A DNA stretch of 64,000 nucleotides from Qipengyuania atrilutea (GTDB lineage: Bacteria; Pseudomonadota; Alphaproteobacteria; Sphingomonadales; Sphingomonadaceae), in the NCBI RefSeq assembly GCF_013370205.1, contig NZ_JABWGV010000002.1, positions 62,001 through 126,000 of the forward strand, written 5' to 3'. The notes beneath the pieces are model-generated. The model did not search any database and was not told where the DNA came from. It was given only the letters and a program-made list of their open reading frames with translations. The translations under genes were made by a program, and so were the position numbers. How positions within the stretch are numbered: the first letter of the stretch is position 1; each line of letters begins with the position of its first letter. Below, piece after piece: positions 7,567 through 16,329 of the stretch.

Positions 7567-10500
7567 GCATCCTTTCGCCAGAGCGCGCGCGGCAGTAGTG
7601 CCGTTACCGATCCGCCCGCGTCCGCTAGGCTTGCAGCGAGCCAGCCGCCCTTCTGCCGCTTCGTCAGTTTCTTGAGTTCCAGCGCAGCGCGTCCACTGCT
7701 GATCTGCTCCGCGATCATGGCCTTGTAAACGCCATCGGCCCGGCGGCGGCGGCGCACCGCGTCGCCCGCGTCCAGCACGGCTTCCGAGGCCTCGACCAGC
7801 CAGTCGCCAACCTGGGCCAGACGTCCTTTCTCACCCCCGCCGCTGTCGGAACTCAATTCGCCCGCGTCGAGTTCGGCGAGTTGTGCATCGACGCGCGCGA
7901 CGATCGCATCGAGCTGCGCCGGTCCGAACGTACTGGGAAGTTCGCCCGATGCTTTCAGTGTCGCAATGGTTTCTCGCACCATGGGCGCGCTGAGCACTCC
8001 ATATTCTTGGAAGGAGGCGAGCAGGGCCAACCCCTTTTCCGCAGTGACCGGGTGCGGATCGACCGCCTGTACGCACGCACGGTGGACCGTTTCCCAAGCC
8101 TGCCAGCGATAGACGTAATCGAGCCCCGTGCCCTTGATGTTCTGCATTCCCATGATCCGGTTGACGAGGCCGGGAGGCGTAGTCTTGCCGATCAGCCGCA
8201 CGATGTTCTCGCCCGATATGTAGAAGTCGCGCACCGGAACGAGCTTCGCCATAAAAGCGGCGCGCAGAAACGCCTTGATCTCGCGGTCGAGCGCAGCCTG
8301 ATCGCCGCCTTGTGCAAGTCTTGTCCGCAATTTTAGGAAGGATTCGAGCTGCGCCGACAGTTCGGCGTAATGCTGTGCGATACGTTCGTATTCCGCTACG
8401 CCGTTTTCTTTCAGCATCACCTCAAGCCGCATTTCGCGCGCCGCCTTGACCGCCTGGTCCTGCGCCTCCGCGGAAAGCTGGCCGGTTAGCATAGCGCGAA
8501 GTCTGCCTTCGAGCTGGTCCTGCGCCATCGGCACGCGCTGGTGTTTCCCAAGCGCTTCGAACTTTTCGGCAGGCGAACGCTTCTCGTCGTCGAATATATT
8601 CAGCGTATTTGCGTAGGCAGCCCACTCTTCCGCGATGAAACCCATCATCCCGTCAATGTTAGAACCGATGATGAAGTGCCTGTCAGCGGCGACGTCCTGG
8701 ACGAGCATCCTCGCGAAAACCCGCGACCGAGGTACGCGGTCGGCGCGGTTGTTTACCAGAGTGGTAACATAAATTTCGGGGTCCAGACTTAGATCGTGGT
8801 GCGCAAAGCCCATTCGGTCCCAGTTGCCCATCGCTCCGAACTTCTCGTTGGCTGACATGCCCATCACGAATTCGAGCGTTGCGCCTTCTACAGGGGCGCG
8901 CGGATAGATTTTCAGCACGCCAAGGTCGGCAACCACGCGGTCGGACATTTCCTTGATCGAGTAATCCTCCGATAGACCCAATTCGTCGCCCATCGCGGCC
9001 ACCAGCGCGATATTGTAGGGATGCTCCGCGTAGGGAAAGCGGGCGAGCAGGTTCGCATGCACCAGCCCGGCCTGCCGCCAATTGATCGTCCGCAGCCGCG
9101 TGTCGGCGCGCCGTGCCCCTTCGGCGAGGATCGGAAGCATTTCTTCTTCGGTAGTCAGCAACACCGACCGATGCGGAATGAACTCGCACATTACCTCGGG
9201 AATGTTCCGTCCCGCCGGCCCCTGCACGTCCTCGTGATCGGGATAGGTATTGGTGATCGTGCCGATATCGTCGCGCATCCAATCTTGCTGCAGTACGCGC
9301 ACATAAGCGGGGTTAAGGCCCATGCACTCCCAGAGGAACACCCGCGCTTTCAGCCCAGCGGAAATGCGGATCAGGTTCAATTGCTCCCAGATGGTCGCCT
9401 TGTCGTATGGGCGGAACAGGAACATCTCGGTGAGATCGCCGAAAGCTTCTCCGCGCAAAAACATCGCCTCGCACCCCGTCGTCTTCGATATGAGCGGATG
9501 GCCGAGCGCGTTCATTAGCCCCGCTTTCAGCCGCTCCGTGCCCGACTTGCCGCGCGTCCCCCAACCGCCGAGCGAAAGGGGTATGGCGCCGCGGTACTGC
9601 CGCGCTTTCCTCGCAAGGTAGATGTGTCGGCCGAAGAACCACCCTGCTGCCAGCAACAGAAACAGCGCCAACTGACCGAGCGTGTTGGCGAAGACGGTGG
9701 CGAAATAGGCGGCAGCGGATTCGAACAGCACCGGGATCATGACCAGCGCACCGCCCATGCCGAACAGGTGAACGACTTCCCTGTCGGCACTGTTCTGCGC
9801 TATGGGCGCCGGCTCTGAAGCTTCCCGATCCGGCAGAGCGAGCGGTTCGCCGTAGTCGTGCGGGGCGAAGCGGACTGTGACCCCGTATGGCTTCAGCGCT
9901 TCGACATATTCATGCGTGCCTGCATTGCGTAGCGCCGACAACCGCGGATAGGCGCGGCTCATGCGCCAATAGGCTTTCGCCCGTGCCACAATACCCGGAC
10001 AGGCGGTTAACGTCGTGACGCCTTCGCTCGTAAAGATGCGCGTCTCCCCGCCCCGATCCAGAGCGGACAGCGCATGATCGACCAGCGGCAGGTAATTGCG
10101 CCATCCACCTTCGTCTTTGATTTTCAGCGGCTCGCCCAGAACCTTCGTCGGCGCGAGTTCGGCGAGATGCGCGGCAGGCGCGGAGATTGGCCCGGGCAAA
10201 ACGCGCCCGATCGTGTGCAGGAACGCCTGCCGCTTGTCGGTCGCCGAAGTGCCGAATTCGAACAGAATACGCCAGAGCCGCCGCTTGAACCGCTCGCCCT
10301 TCTGCACTTTCGGCACCCGGCCCGGCACAAGCTCCAGCCCGAAGCCGTCCTGCGCCAGAACCGACATCATCCGCCCGACCATGACCGGATCGCTTTCGAG
10401 AGCCTGCCCTAGTTCCGGCAACGCGCATGTTCCGCCCTCTGGCGTCTTGGCAATCTGCCAAGTGACGTACTCGGCCAGATCGAGCGCATCGGCATCGGAG

Positions 10501-11789
10501 AGGAGCCACAGCCGCTCCAGCGCTTTTCCCGCCCACCGCCGTATTTCCGCCGGTTCCGCACGATGCCTCAGGCCAACCAGAGCAGTCTGTAGTTGGGCTA
10601 TGGTCTGCGGAAGATCCCGCGGATCGTTGCCGACCTGCCATGCGGCAACACGGGTCGCCGCGTCGATCGTCAGGCGTAGTACAAAGCCGTCAGTATCGCG
10701 GTCGAGTACGCGGACGATATGCGAGCGGTAAAGTTCCGCGCCCAAAAGCGACGCCATGCCTTCCGCATCGAAGAACAGCATCGCGCGAACCTGCGGGTCG
10801 CGGTCGACTCTCAATCGTGACACTAGCGACACAGCGAGGGCTTTCGGCAGATGAGGCAGCGAGGCGGCAAGTGCCTGGCGAACCGCGCCATTGCGGTCGT
10901 TTGCGATGCGCGGAAGGAACTTCGCGAGCGGCGGGTTCGCGCCCGCGGCGCGGCACAGCAGGTCCGCAATATAGCGCCGCACGAACATCCGGTTGTCCTG
11001 CCGCAGCGCCGAACCGCGATCGCTGGTCGCCTCCAATCGCTTTTCGAGCACCGGCTCGAGCGATTGCGGCGACATCGCCAGCAGCGTCGCGAAGGCATCG
11101 CATTGCGCCCAGGTATCCTCGCTCGCATCGAGCGCCAGCCGCCGTGTATCGCGCACGGCGGTATCAACCCAGAACCCGTGTAGTGGCTCCGGTGCGCTTT
11201 CCCCGATACGACGAAGCGCCCGGTGCGCCGCTTGCCGAACCCGGCTGTCGCCCCGGTAGGCGCGAATGCTGGCAAGGTATGGGGCTATCGTGCGCACGAG
11301 TAGAGCGCTCTCGCCACCGATTTCGCCGAGCTTCAATGCGCCGCCGACGATATAACCCAGCCGCTCGGTAGCGTAGGCGAGCGCACGCTCGCACTCACCG
11401 GCACGCCTGCGGTACCGCTCGAACACGGCATCCCGGTCGAAGAACGTGTCGAGCGCCTTGCGGTCCCGCTTCAGCTGCGCTTCGTCCGCGCCTAGGCGCT
11501 GCGCAAAATCCATGATGGCCAGCCGCTCTGCCGGCTCGTCGAGAGCGCTGGCGAAACGGGCGTTGAATAGCGCGGATGCCTCGTGAAGCCGCTCGATCCG
11601 GTCCAGTGTGGCGCGGCCGAAATCGCATACCCATTGCGCGTGGTCGCTGAGGGTCGCAAGCTGGTCGCCGCCTGCACTTGCGATGATATGGTCGCGCAAA
11701 TCGGCATAGGTCCCGACCAGTTTGCATGCAAAACCGCTGTCGAGCGCAGCGGACAGCAAGCATGGCGATGCGAGGGGCGGTGTCGTCAT
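7563..11789 (-). CDS. Giant PgsB/CapB-like ligase with N-terminal HEAT-like region
   Basis: Starting at the ATG at 11789, which shares one base with the preceding stop (TGATG), the product has 1408 residues; an alternative ATG lies at 11804. Residues 1 to about 430 are helical with HEAT-like repeats (for example SRVRQAAHRALRRIG, GAVRQALAASLPHLP, PQVRAMLFFDAEGMASLLG). One or two membrane helices lie at about 677-722. Then comes a Mur-ligase-like domain matching PgsB/CapB, the ATP-dependent poly-gamma-glutamate synthase: P-loop GTRGKSGT (744-751), ITNTYPDHEDVQGP (about 845-858), AGLKARVFLWECM, and LVNNRADRVPRSR. The ligase motifs look intact, so catalysis is likely. Bacillus PgsB is only about 390-400 residues, so this is a large fusion. 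The polymer made is inferred to be gamma-glutamyl but not shown. Confidence 0.85.
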   Translation of the reverse strand: MTTPPLASPCLLSAALDSGFACKLVGTYADLRDHIIASAGGDQLATLSDHAQWVCDFGRATLDRIERLHEASALFNARFASALDEPAERLAIMDFAQRLGADEAQLKRDRKALDTFFDRDAVFERYRRRAGECERALAYATERLGYIVGGALKLGEIGGESALLVRTIAPYLASIRAYRGDSRVRQAAHRALRRIGESAPEPLHGFWVDTAVRDTRRLALDASEDTWAQCDAFATLLAMSPQSLEPVLEKRLEATSDRGSALRQDNRMFVRRYIADLLCRAAGANPPLAKFLPRIANDRNGAVRQALAASLPHLPKALAVSLVSRLRVDRDPQVRAMLFFDAEGMASLLGAELYRSHIVRVLDRDTDGFVLRLTIDAATRVAAWQVGNDPRDLPQTIAQLQTALVGLRHRAEPAEIRRWAGKALERLWLLSDADALDLAEYVTWQIAKTPEGGTCALPELGQALESDPVMVGRMMSVLAQDGFGLELVPGRVPKVQKGERFKRRLWRILFEFGTSATDKRQAFLHTIGRVLPGPISAPAAHLAELAPTKVLGEPLKIKDEGGWRNYLPLVDHALSALDRGGETRIFTSEGVTTLTACPGIVARAKAYWRMSRAYPRLSALRNAGTHEYVEALKPYGVTVRFAPHDYGEPLALPDREASEPAPIAQNSADREVVHLFGMGGALVMIPVLFESAAAYFATVFANTLGQLALFLLLAAGWFFGRHIYLARKARQYRGAIPLSLGGWGTRGKSGTERLKAGLMNALGHPLISKTTGCEAMFLRGEAFGDLTEMFLFRPYDKATIWEQLNLIRISAGLKARVFLWECMGLNPAYVRVLQQDWMRDDIGTITNTYPDHEDVQGPAGRNIPEVMCEFIPHRSVLLTTEEEMLPILAEGARRADTRLRTINWRQAGLVHANLLARFPYAEHPYNIALVAAMGDELGLSEDYSIKEMSDRVVADLGVLKIYPRAPVEGATLEFVMGMSANEKFGAMGNWDRMGFAHHDLSLDPEIYVTTLVNNRADRVPRSRVFARMLVQDVAADRHFIIGSNIDGMMGFIAEEWAAYANTLNIFDDEKRSPAEKFEALGKHQRVPMAQDQLEGRLRAMLTGQLSAEAQDQAVKAAREMRLEVMLKENGVAEYERIAQHYAELSAQLESFLKLRTRLAQGGDQAALDREIKAFLRAAFMAKLVPVRDFYISGENIVRLIGKTTPPGLVNRIMGMQNIKGTGLDYVYRWQAWETVHRACVQAVDPHPVTAEKGLALLASFQEYGVLSAPMVRETIATLKASGELPSTFGPAQLDAIVARVDAQLAELDAGELSSDSGGGEKGRLAQVGDWLVEASEAVLDAGDAVRRRRRADGVYKAMIAEQISSGRAALELKKLTKRQKGGWLAASLADAGGSVTALLPRALWRKDA

Positions 11790-12649
11790 CACTGCGCGAA
11801 ACATTGGCCAAAACGGGCGCGCAAATCATCGTCCGACAGAAGGGCGCGGCGCAGCGGCAAGCTCAGCTCGATATGGGTAAACCCGCTGAAACCCGCTTCG
11901 CGCAGAGCGATGCCTTGCGCATTCTGGAGCGCGCCCAATTCGTCGGCGTCGATCGGAAAGACGCGCACCTGCCGCGGATGGATTGCTGAGGTAAGGCAAT
12001 CGGACAGGTCGAGCAAACGCGCTCCAGGTTCTTCGGTACCGTCGCTCAGAATAACCGAAGCGGATTGCAGCCGCCCGCTGCTACGCTTTATGCGGTTGAA
12101 CCCGTGGAGTTGCACTATGCGGGCATCGGGATGTGTATGCGCAAAGGCTAAGGCAAACGCTGTAAACCAATGGCGGGGCTCGGCAGCGAGGTCACCAAAA
12201 GCGGCGCATTCGGCCGTCTCCCGGCGGGGCGCGGTGTTCCAGGCCGCGCCCGCAGCGCCCGCCTCGTCATAAAGCTGCGCTGCGAGGTTTCCGGTCAACC
12301 GGTCGAACCCGCGATGCGGAGCGGTAAATAGCACCGACGTTCGGACTTTATTGCTCCGAACCAAATAGGTTCCCCTACCGTCGCACTTCGCTCCGATTGC
12401 TGTATACATTCGCGTGCTTGCTAACACTTCCGAGTCCGAACGCGCAAATGCGAGATCTTCGAGTTGCGCCTCGCTGCCGCCAGCGAACACCTCTACAAAG
12501 GCGCGACGCGTCCGCGCAAACTCCGCGGCGCTCGGACGGTCGAAGCTTTCCGCCTCGTCAAGCGGCGGGAACAGGTCTGCGTAGCGTGCGGCCATGATCG
12601 CCAGTAACAGAAGGGCGGCACCCGTGCCTACGACCGCGAGCCGCTTCAT
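11789..12649 (-). CDS. Membrane-anchored putative zinc amidohydrolase (poly-gamma-glutamate hydrolase-like)
   Basis: The 286-residue protein has one N-terminal membrane helix or uncleaved signal (residues 4-22) and a periplasmic domain. The order of candidate metal ligands, His112 in TAPHRGFDRLTG, His182 in VQLHGFN and His259/Glu261 in FTHIELSLPLR with Arg266, resembles the N-formylglutamate amidohydrolase / phage poly-gamma-glutamate hydrolase (PghP) group of the carboxypeptidase-like fold. This is pattern recognition, not a database match. The gene overlaps both neighbours by one to four bases inside the PgsB/PgsC-like operon, so it may trim, release or edit the polymer. Lower confidence for function than for being a real gene. 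Confidence 0.75.
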   Translation of the reverse strand: MKRLAVVGTGAALLLLAIMAARYADLFPPLDEAESFDRPSAAEFARTRRAFVEVFAGGSEAQLEDLAFARSDSEVLASTRMYTAIGAKCDGRGTYLVRSNKVRTSVLFTAPHRGFDRLTGNLAAQLYDEAGAAGAAWNTAPRRETAECAAFGDLAAEPRHWFTAFALAFAHTHPDARIVQLHGFNRIKRSSGRLQSASVILSDGTEEPGARLLDLSDCLTSAIHPRQVRVFPIDADELGALQNAQGIALREAGFSGFTHIELSLPLRRALLSDDDLRARFGQCFAQ

Positions 12650-13413
12650 GGCGCTTCGTCCAACGCGCTTTGGTACATGACTCCGACTTCGTAATCCTCA
12701 CCTGCGATCCCCACCGGTCCGATCGGCCGCCAAAGGTTTATCGCGATATTGGCGCGTTCGTCGTCGCCAATAAATTCCTCGGGAAAGGCGTTCGCCCGCG
12801 CAAGGTCGCGCTGTTCGTCGCCGCTTCGGCGGCGGAAAGCCGCGAGCGCGTCGCCGCGTGACAGGAACGGCCTTTGCTCATACGCCCGCACGTCGATTGC
12901 CGTCACGCCTTGATCGGACGGAAGCGGAGCGATCTCTAAGCTCGCAATTTCCGTACCGCTATCAATGATCGCCTGATCCTGCGTTGCTACGAACCCGTCC
13001 GCGCCGCGGAAGAAGCGGGTCCAGGGCAGTGGCTGCTCGAGTTTTTGCGGATGGCTCCCGCTCGAATAAACTTCATGGGAAGCGAGAACACTGCCGGACC
13101 CGTCGCGCAGGGTGACACGGTAACCGTAAGTCCATCGCGCCTCGCGCTCCCAGGAGGATAGTTCGATCAGGGGGGCGCTCAAGATGCGGACGCTCGGAAC
13201 TGGCTGGGAGAATACGAAACGAACGGGAGCTGCGGGGTTGAGCCGGTAGACGAGCGAGCGGCTTTCGATCCGCGCTTGTCCGCTTGTTTCTCGGCCTTCC
13301 GGACTGACAAGCCGTGCTAGCGTTGGCACGTAAAGCCATCCCGCTACTGCGAGTACCGCAAGCAGGGCGCCGATGACGAGAATGCGAACGAGGCCGGACA
13401 GGGATAGCGTCAT
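12646..13413 (-). CDS. Membrane-anchored periplasmic protein of the PgsB/C-like operon
   Basis: This 255-residue protein has one membrane segment (about residues 8-30) followed by an extracytoplasmic domain of roughly 220 residues. That domain looks beta-rich, with stretches such as RSLVYRLNPAAPVRFVF and TYGYRVTLRDGSGSVLASHEV. It has no cysteines. I do not recognise the family, and it shows no similarity that I can see to PgsA/CapA (metallophosphatase-like) or PgsE. ATGA overlaps with the PgsC-like gene before it and the amidohydrolase-like gene after it make a joint function likely, possibly polymer export or surface attachment. Confidence 0.7.
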   Translation of the reverse strand: MTLSLSGLVRILVIGALLAVLAVAGWLYVPTLARLVSPEGRETSGQARIESRSLVYRLNPAAPVRFVFSQPVPSVRILSAPLIELSSWEREARWTYGYRVTLRDGSGSVLASHEVYSSGSHPQKLEQPLPWTRFFRGADGFVATQDQAIIDSGTEIASLEIAPLPSDQGVTAIDVRAYEQRPFLSRGDALAAFRRRSGDEQRDLARANAFPEEFIGDDERANIAINLWRPIGPVGIAGEDYEVGVMYQSALDEAP

Positions 13414-15929
13414 CGGGTTAGCTTATCCGGGACTAGCAACACTGCGTAACGCTGGTTTACGGTCTGCCGCATGTAGCGCAGCGAATTGAGGGGGCTTACT
13501 TCCAGGCCGGCCGTCTCACGGTCTCTAGCTGCAATCAGAGGGTCGATTTCGGCAGCCCTCAAGGCTCTTTCGAGGTTGCCGCGAAGCGCGCTTCCGCTTT
13601 CGATCCGGTCGAACGACAAGACCGGACGGGTGACGCGCGCCTCTTCAGCGATCTCCATCGGCATGGGTCTGATTTGCAAGACTGCCGCATCACGGTCGCC
13701 GCGTGCGCGGACCACCGCCTGGCTGATTACGCCGAAGATGGTCGTCTGATCACCGCCGAACGCATGTTGGTCTGGAGCCAGCAGGAGCGCGGAAGCGCCC
13801 CAGGCGTTGCGGATGCTTTGGACCAGGTCGAAGGGTCCGGCGCGTGCATCGCTTTCAAGGTAGCCCTGCACGATACGGCCGGCGTCGCCGCCGGGATAAA
13901 ACAGATAGATGCCGCCGCCCCGCCCCGAAGCATCGATACGCCAAGCGCGCCCGCCATTCGTTGCGCAGGGGCCAACGTCGATGCCGATCGACTGGCCTGC
14001 CGCGATCGCGGATGACGGGACATCGCTGTCCTCGAGAGCGGCTAGGAGCGGGTCGACGATCTCCGCGCGCAAAAAAGCAAGGTCCGGCAGATCGGTGATG
14101 GCCGAAGCGGTCGCTATGTTCGCAGTTATGTCGCACGAGCCCGCTGTTTGCGACGAAGCGTCGTTCCAGAAACTGGCGATGGCCTTGTCTCCCAGCGTCA
14201 GTACCGCATCGTTCGTGTCCGCTCCCGCCGCCGATTGACCTGCGGTGAAGCGGGTCTGCATACCCGGTACTGCGTTGCGGAGTGCGGCAATGTCGATGCG
14301 CGAAGCGGAACCGCCAGCGAAATTGCCGGTTGCCCCGCGCCCCCCGGCAACGACGAGTTCCGGCATCTGGCTACCTTGCCGAAACGCGGAGAGGGTCGAC
14401 GGGCGGCCGAGCGCGTTGCGTGCGCGCGGCGCATCCAGCACTACCCACTTCGCATCTTGCCCGGTCCGTAAGGAAAGTGCGGCCATCGCTAGCCCCGGCT
14501 GCGCGGAGGCGTCGGGTACGGTAATCGCGAGATCCCGTGCCGCATCGGGATAGTAGAACAGCATCGCGCGTCCGTCACCGTCTGCCCGCGATATGGCGAT
14601 GCGCCCGCCCGCAAGCGTTTCCACTCGCCATCCTGAAGCGCCGACACGTGCATTGGCCTCCAGCGGCGGCAGGCCTGCCTCGAGAAGCCTGACCAGGTCG
14701 ATCAAAGTTTCGGCGCTTTCCGCGCTTATGGGTTCCGCCCCGCCGCGCCATCGCTGCAGATAGGCATCGCCGATCGCCGCCGCAGCCATGCGCCGCTGCT
14801 GCGCGTCGCTGCCGCTAACCGGGGCGTCGCTCACACTCGCCACGGCGGATTGCACCGGAACCAGCGAAGACAGGATCAGCCCGACCAAATTCCCTGCAAC
14901 CGCTCCGACGAACGAGACTTGAAGGGTCGTTCGCATCAGCCGGCCGAAAATGTTCTTGTCATGTGCCTTGATCGCAATGAGCGTAGCGAGCAGGTAGCCG
15001 AAACCGTACAGATCGGTCGTTTTCACTTCCATTTCGGCGAGCACCACTGCGTGCCCGAGGATCAGTTTGTAGATGAAGCTGATATTGAAGAAGAGCAGGA
15101 TCTTGCGCGCGCCCTCCATCGTGATGTTCGCGAAGACAGGCAGCCGCAGAACCGCGATCGCGATCAGATAGATGATGCCCGCCTCGACGAACGAGGTGAG
15201 TATCTTGGCCGGCTGATACCACTGCAGGGCAATCAGCGCCGGAATGAGGATGCCGGAAAAATCCCATCCGTACTTCACGTTCATGTGGCTTGCGTAAAGC
15301 GCCGTCAGCACGAGGATCATGTACGCCTTGGGGCTGGCGAGGATGGAACTCGCAAGTCCCTCGTAGAGGTAGGAAACCCCACTCAACCGGAAGTTGGTCA
15401 GTTCCATCAGCCCGAAGCGCACGATCAGGGCAGTAAGCCCGACGGTAACGACCATCGCGAAGAGACCGCGGCTAAGACCCGGCTTCCAGAACTGGTTCGC
15501 GAGAAGCGAGATAATAACCAGACCGAAGCTCTGCATGTCGCTGCGCCAGTCAAGTTGCTGGTTCCAGTTCGCCGAGAGCCATTCGGCTAGCTGCGGCAGG
15601 ACATATCCGTCTAGCGATAATCGCACCGCGATGCTTGCCAGAATCAGCCCCATGAACCTGTCACGCCCGAACAGGCTCGGCCATCTGCCCCGCCCGATCC
15701 TTTCCGAAAAGAGCCAGACCATCATATAGGTCAGGATCGCTTCGACGATGATGATTGCGCCTGCGAGCGGCTTGATGATCAGCAGCGGAACGAGGTAGCC
15801 CGGCACGACGAGCCCAGACAGGACCCACCCGAAGCGCAGGTTGAAGAAGCACAGCACCCATACGCCGACCCACACGGTCGTGATGACCGAGCCGGCAAGA
15901 CCGCCTTCGGGAAAGATCGTCAGATTCAT
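13410..15929 (-). CDS. Tandem-duplicated PgsC/CapC-like membrane protein with large soluble tail
   Basis: The 839-residue protein opens with a multi-helix membrane domain containing two PgsC/CapC-type units. Copy 1 (about 28-160) has FGWVLSGLVVPGYLVPLLI, VEAILTYMMVWLF and GRDRFMGLILASIAVRL. Copy 2 (about 215-355) has YGWDFSGILIPALIALQWY, VEAGIIYLIAIAVLRL and GARKILLFFNISFIYKLILG. PgsC of Bacillus is a single unit of about 150 residues that works with PgsB in poly-gamma-glutamate synthesis and export. Residues 360-839 form a soluble tail with two internal repeats (MLFYYPDAARDLAIT near 456, IYLFYPGGDAGRIVQ near 674). It lies 19 bases after the receiver gene and overlaps the next gene by four bases. 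Confidence 0.85.
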   Translation of the reverse strand: MNLTIFPEGGLAGSVITTVWVGVWVLCFFNLRFGWVLSGLVVPGYLVPLLIIKPLAGAIIIVEAILTYMMVWLFSERIGRGRWPSLFGRDRFMGLILASIAVRLSLDGYVLPQLAEWLSANWNQQLDWRSDMQSFGLVIISLLANQFWKPGLSRGLFAMVVTVGLTALIVRFGLMELTNFRLSGVSYLYEGLASSILASPKAYMILVLTALYASHMNVKYGWDFSGILIPALIALQWYQPAKILTSFVEAGIIYLIAIAVLRLPVFANITMEGARKILLFFNISFIYKLILGHAVVLAEMEVKTTDLYGFGYLLATLIAIKAHDKNIFGRLMRTTLQVSFVGAVAGNLVGLILSSLVPVQSAVASVSDAPVSGSDAQQRRMAAAAIGDAYLQRWRGGAEPISAESAETLIDLVRLLEAGLPPLEANARVGASGWRVETLAGGRIAISRADGDGRAMLFYYPDAARDLAITVPDASAQPGLAMAALSLRTGQDAKWVVLDAPRARNALGRPSTLSAFRQGSQMPELVVAGGRGATGNFAGGSASRIDIAALRNAVPGMQTRFTAGQSAAGADTNDAVLTLGDKAIASFWNDASSQTAGSCDITANIATASAITDLPDLAFLRAEIVDPLLAALEDSDVPSSAIAAGQSIGIDVGPCATNGGRAWRIDASGRGGGIYLFYPGGDAGRIVQGYLESDARAGPFDLVQSIRNAWGASALLLAPDQHAFGGDQTTIFGVISQAVVRARGDRDAAVLQIRPMPMEIAEEARVTRPVLSFDRIESGSALRGNLERALRAAEIDPLIAARDRETAGLEVSPLNSLRYMRQTVNQRYAVLLVPDKLTR

Positions 15930-15948
15930 CGCCGCGCCGCCGCGCTGC

Positions 15949-16329
15949 TCACCCGCCGGTCGGCTTTTCCAGCGCCTCGGCGACGGTTGCCAGAAGCAGC
16001 GCGGGCTTCACCGGCTTGCGCACGACGGCTGCGATCTCCGCTTGGCCGAGCTTTTTGTCCATCTCCGGCGTTGCCGAAGCGGAGGCCACGATCACGCGCG
16101 GCGGCTGCGCGATGCGTTCGGGGAGTATACGCAGGAACCGCAGGCCGTCCATCTTCGGCATCACGAGATCGAGCACGATCAGGTCCGCTCCTTCGGCGGC
16201 AAGCTTCGTTAGCCCCGCCTCGCCGTCATGCGCTACAGTGACTTCGTAGCCGCTCATCCTGAACAGCGACGCGAGCATTTCGCACAAGAGCTCGTCATCG
16301 TCGACGATCAGAATGCGCGCGCCGGTCAT
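15949..16329 (-). CDS. Single-domain response regulator
   Basis: The 126-residue product is only a CheY-like receiver domain: acidic residues in LIVDDDE, phospho-acceptor Asp54 in LIVLDLVMPKMDGL, and Lys105 in VVRKPVKP. No output domain follows. Its ATG overlaps the stop of the pseudo-kinase gene (ATGA), and it is followed closely by the PgsC-like gene. It probably transmits a signal by protein contact inside this operon. I rejected a longer upstream frame because it lies inside the preceding gene. Confidence 0.9.
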   Translation of the reverse strand: MTGARILIVDDDELLCEMLASLFRMSGYEVTVAHDGEAGLTKLAAEGADLIVLDLVMPKMDGLRFLRILPERIAQPPRVIVASASATPEMDKKLGQAEIAAVVRKPVKPALLLATVAEALEKPTGG

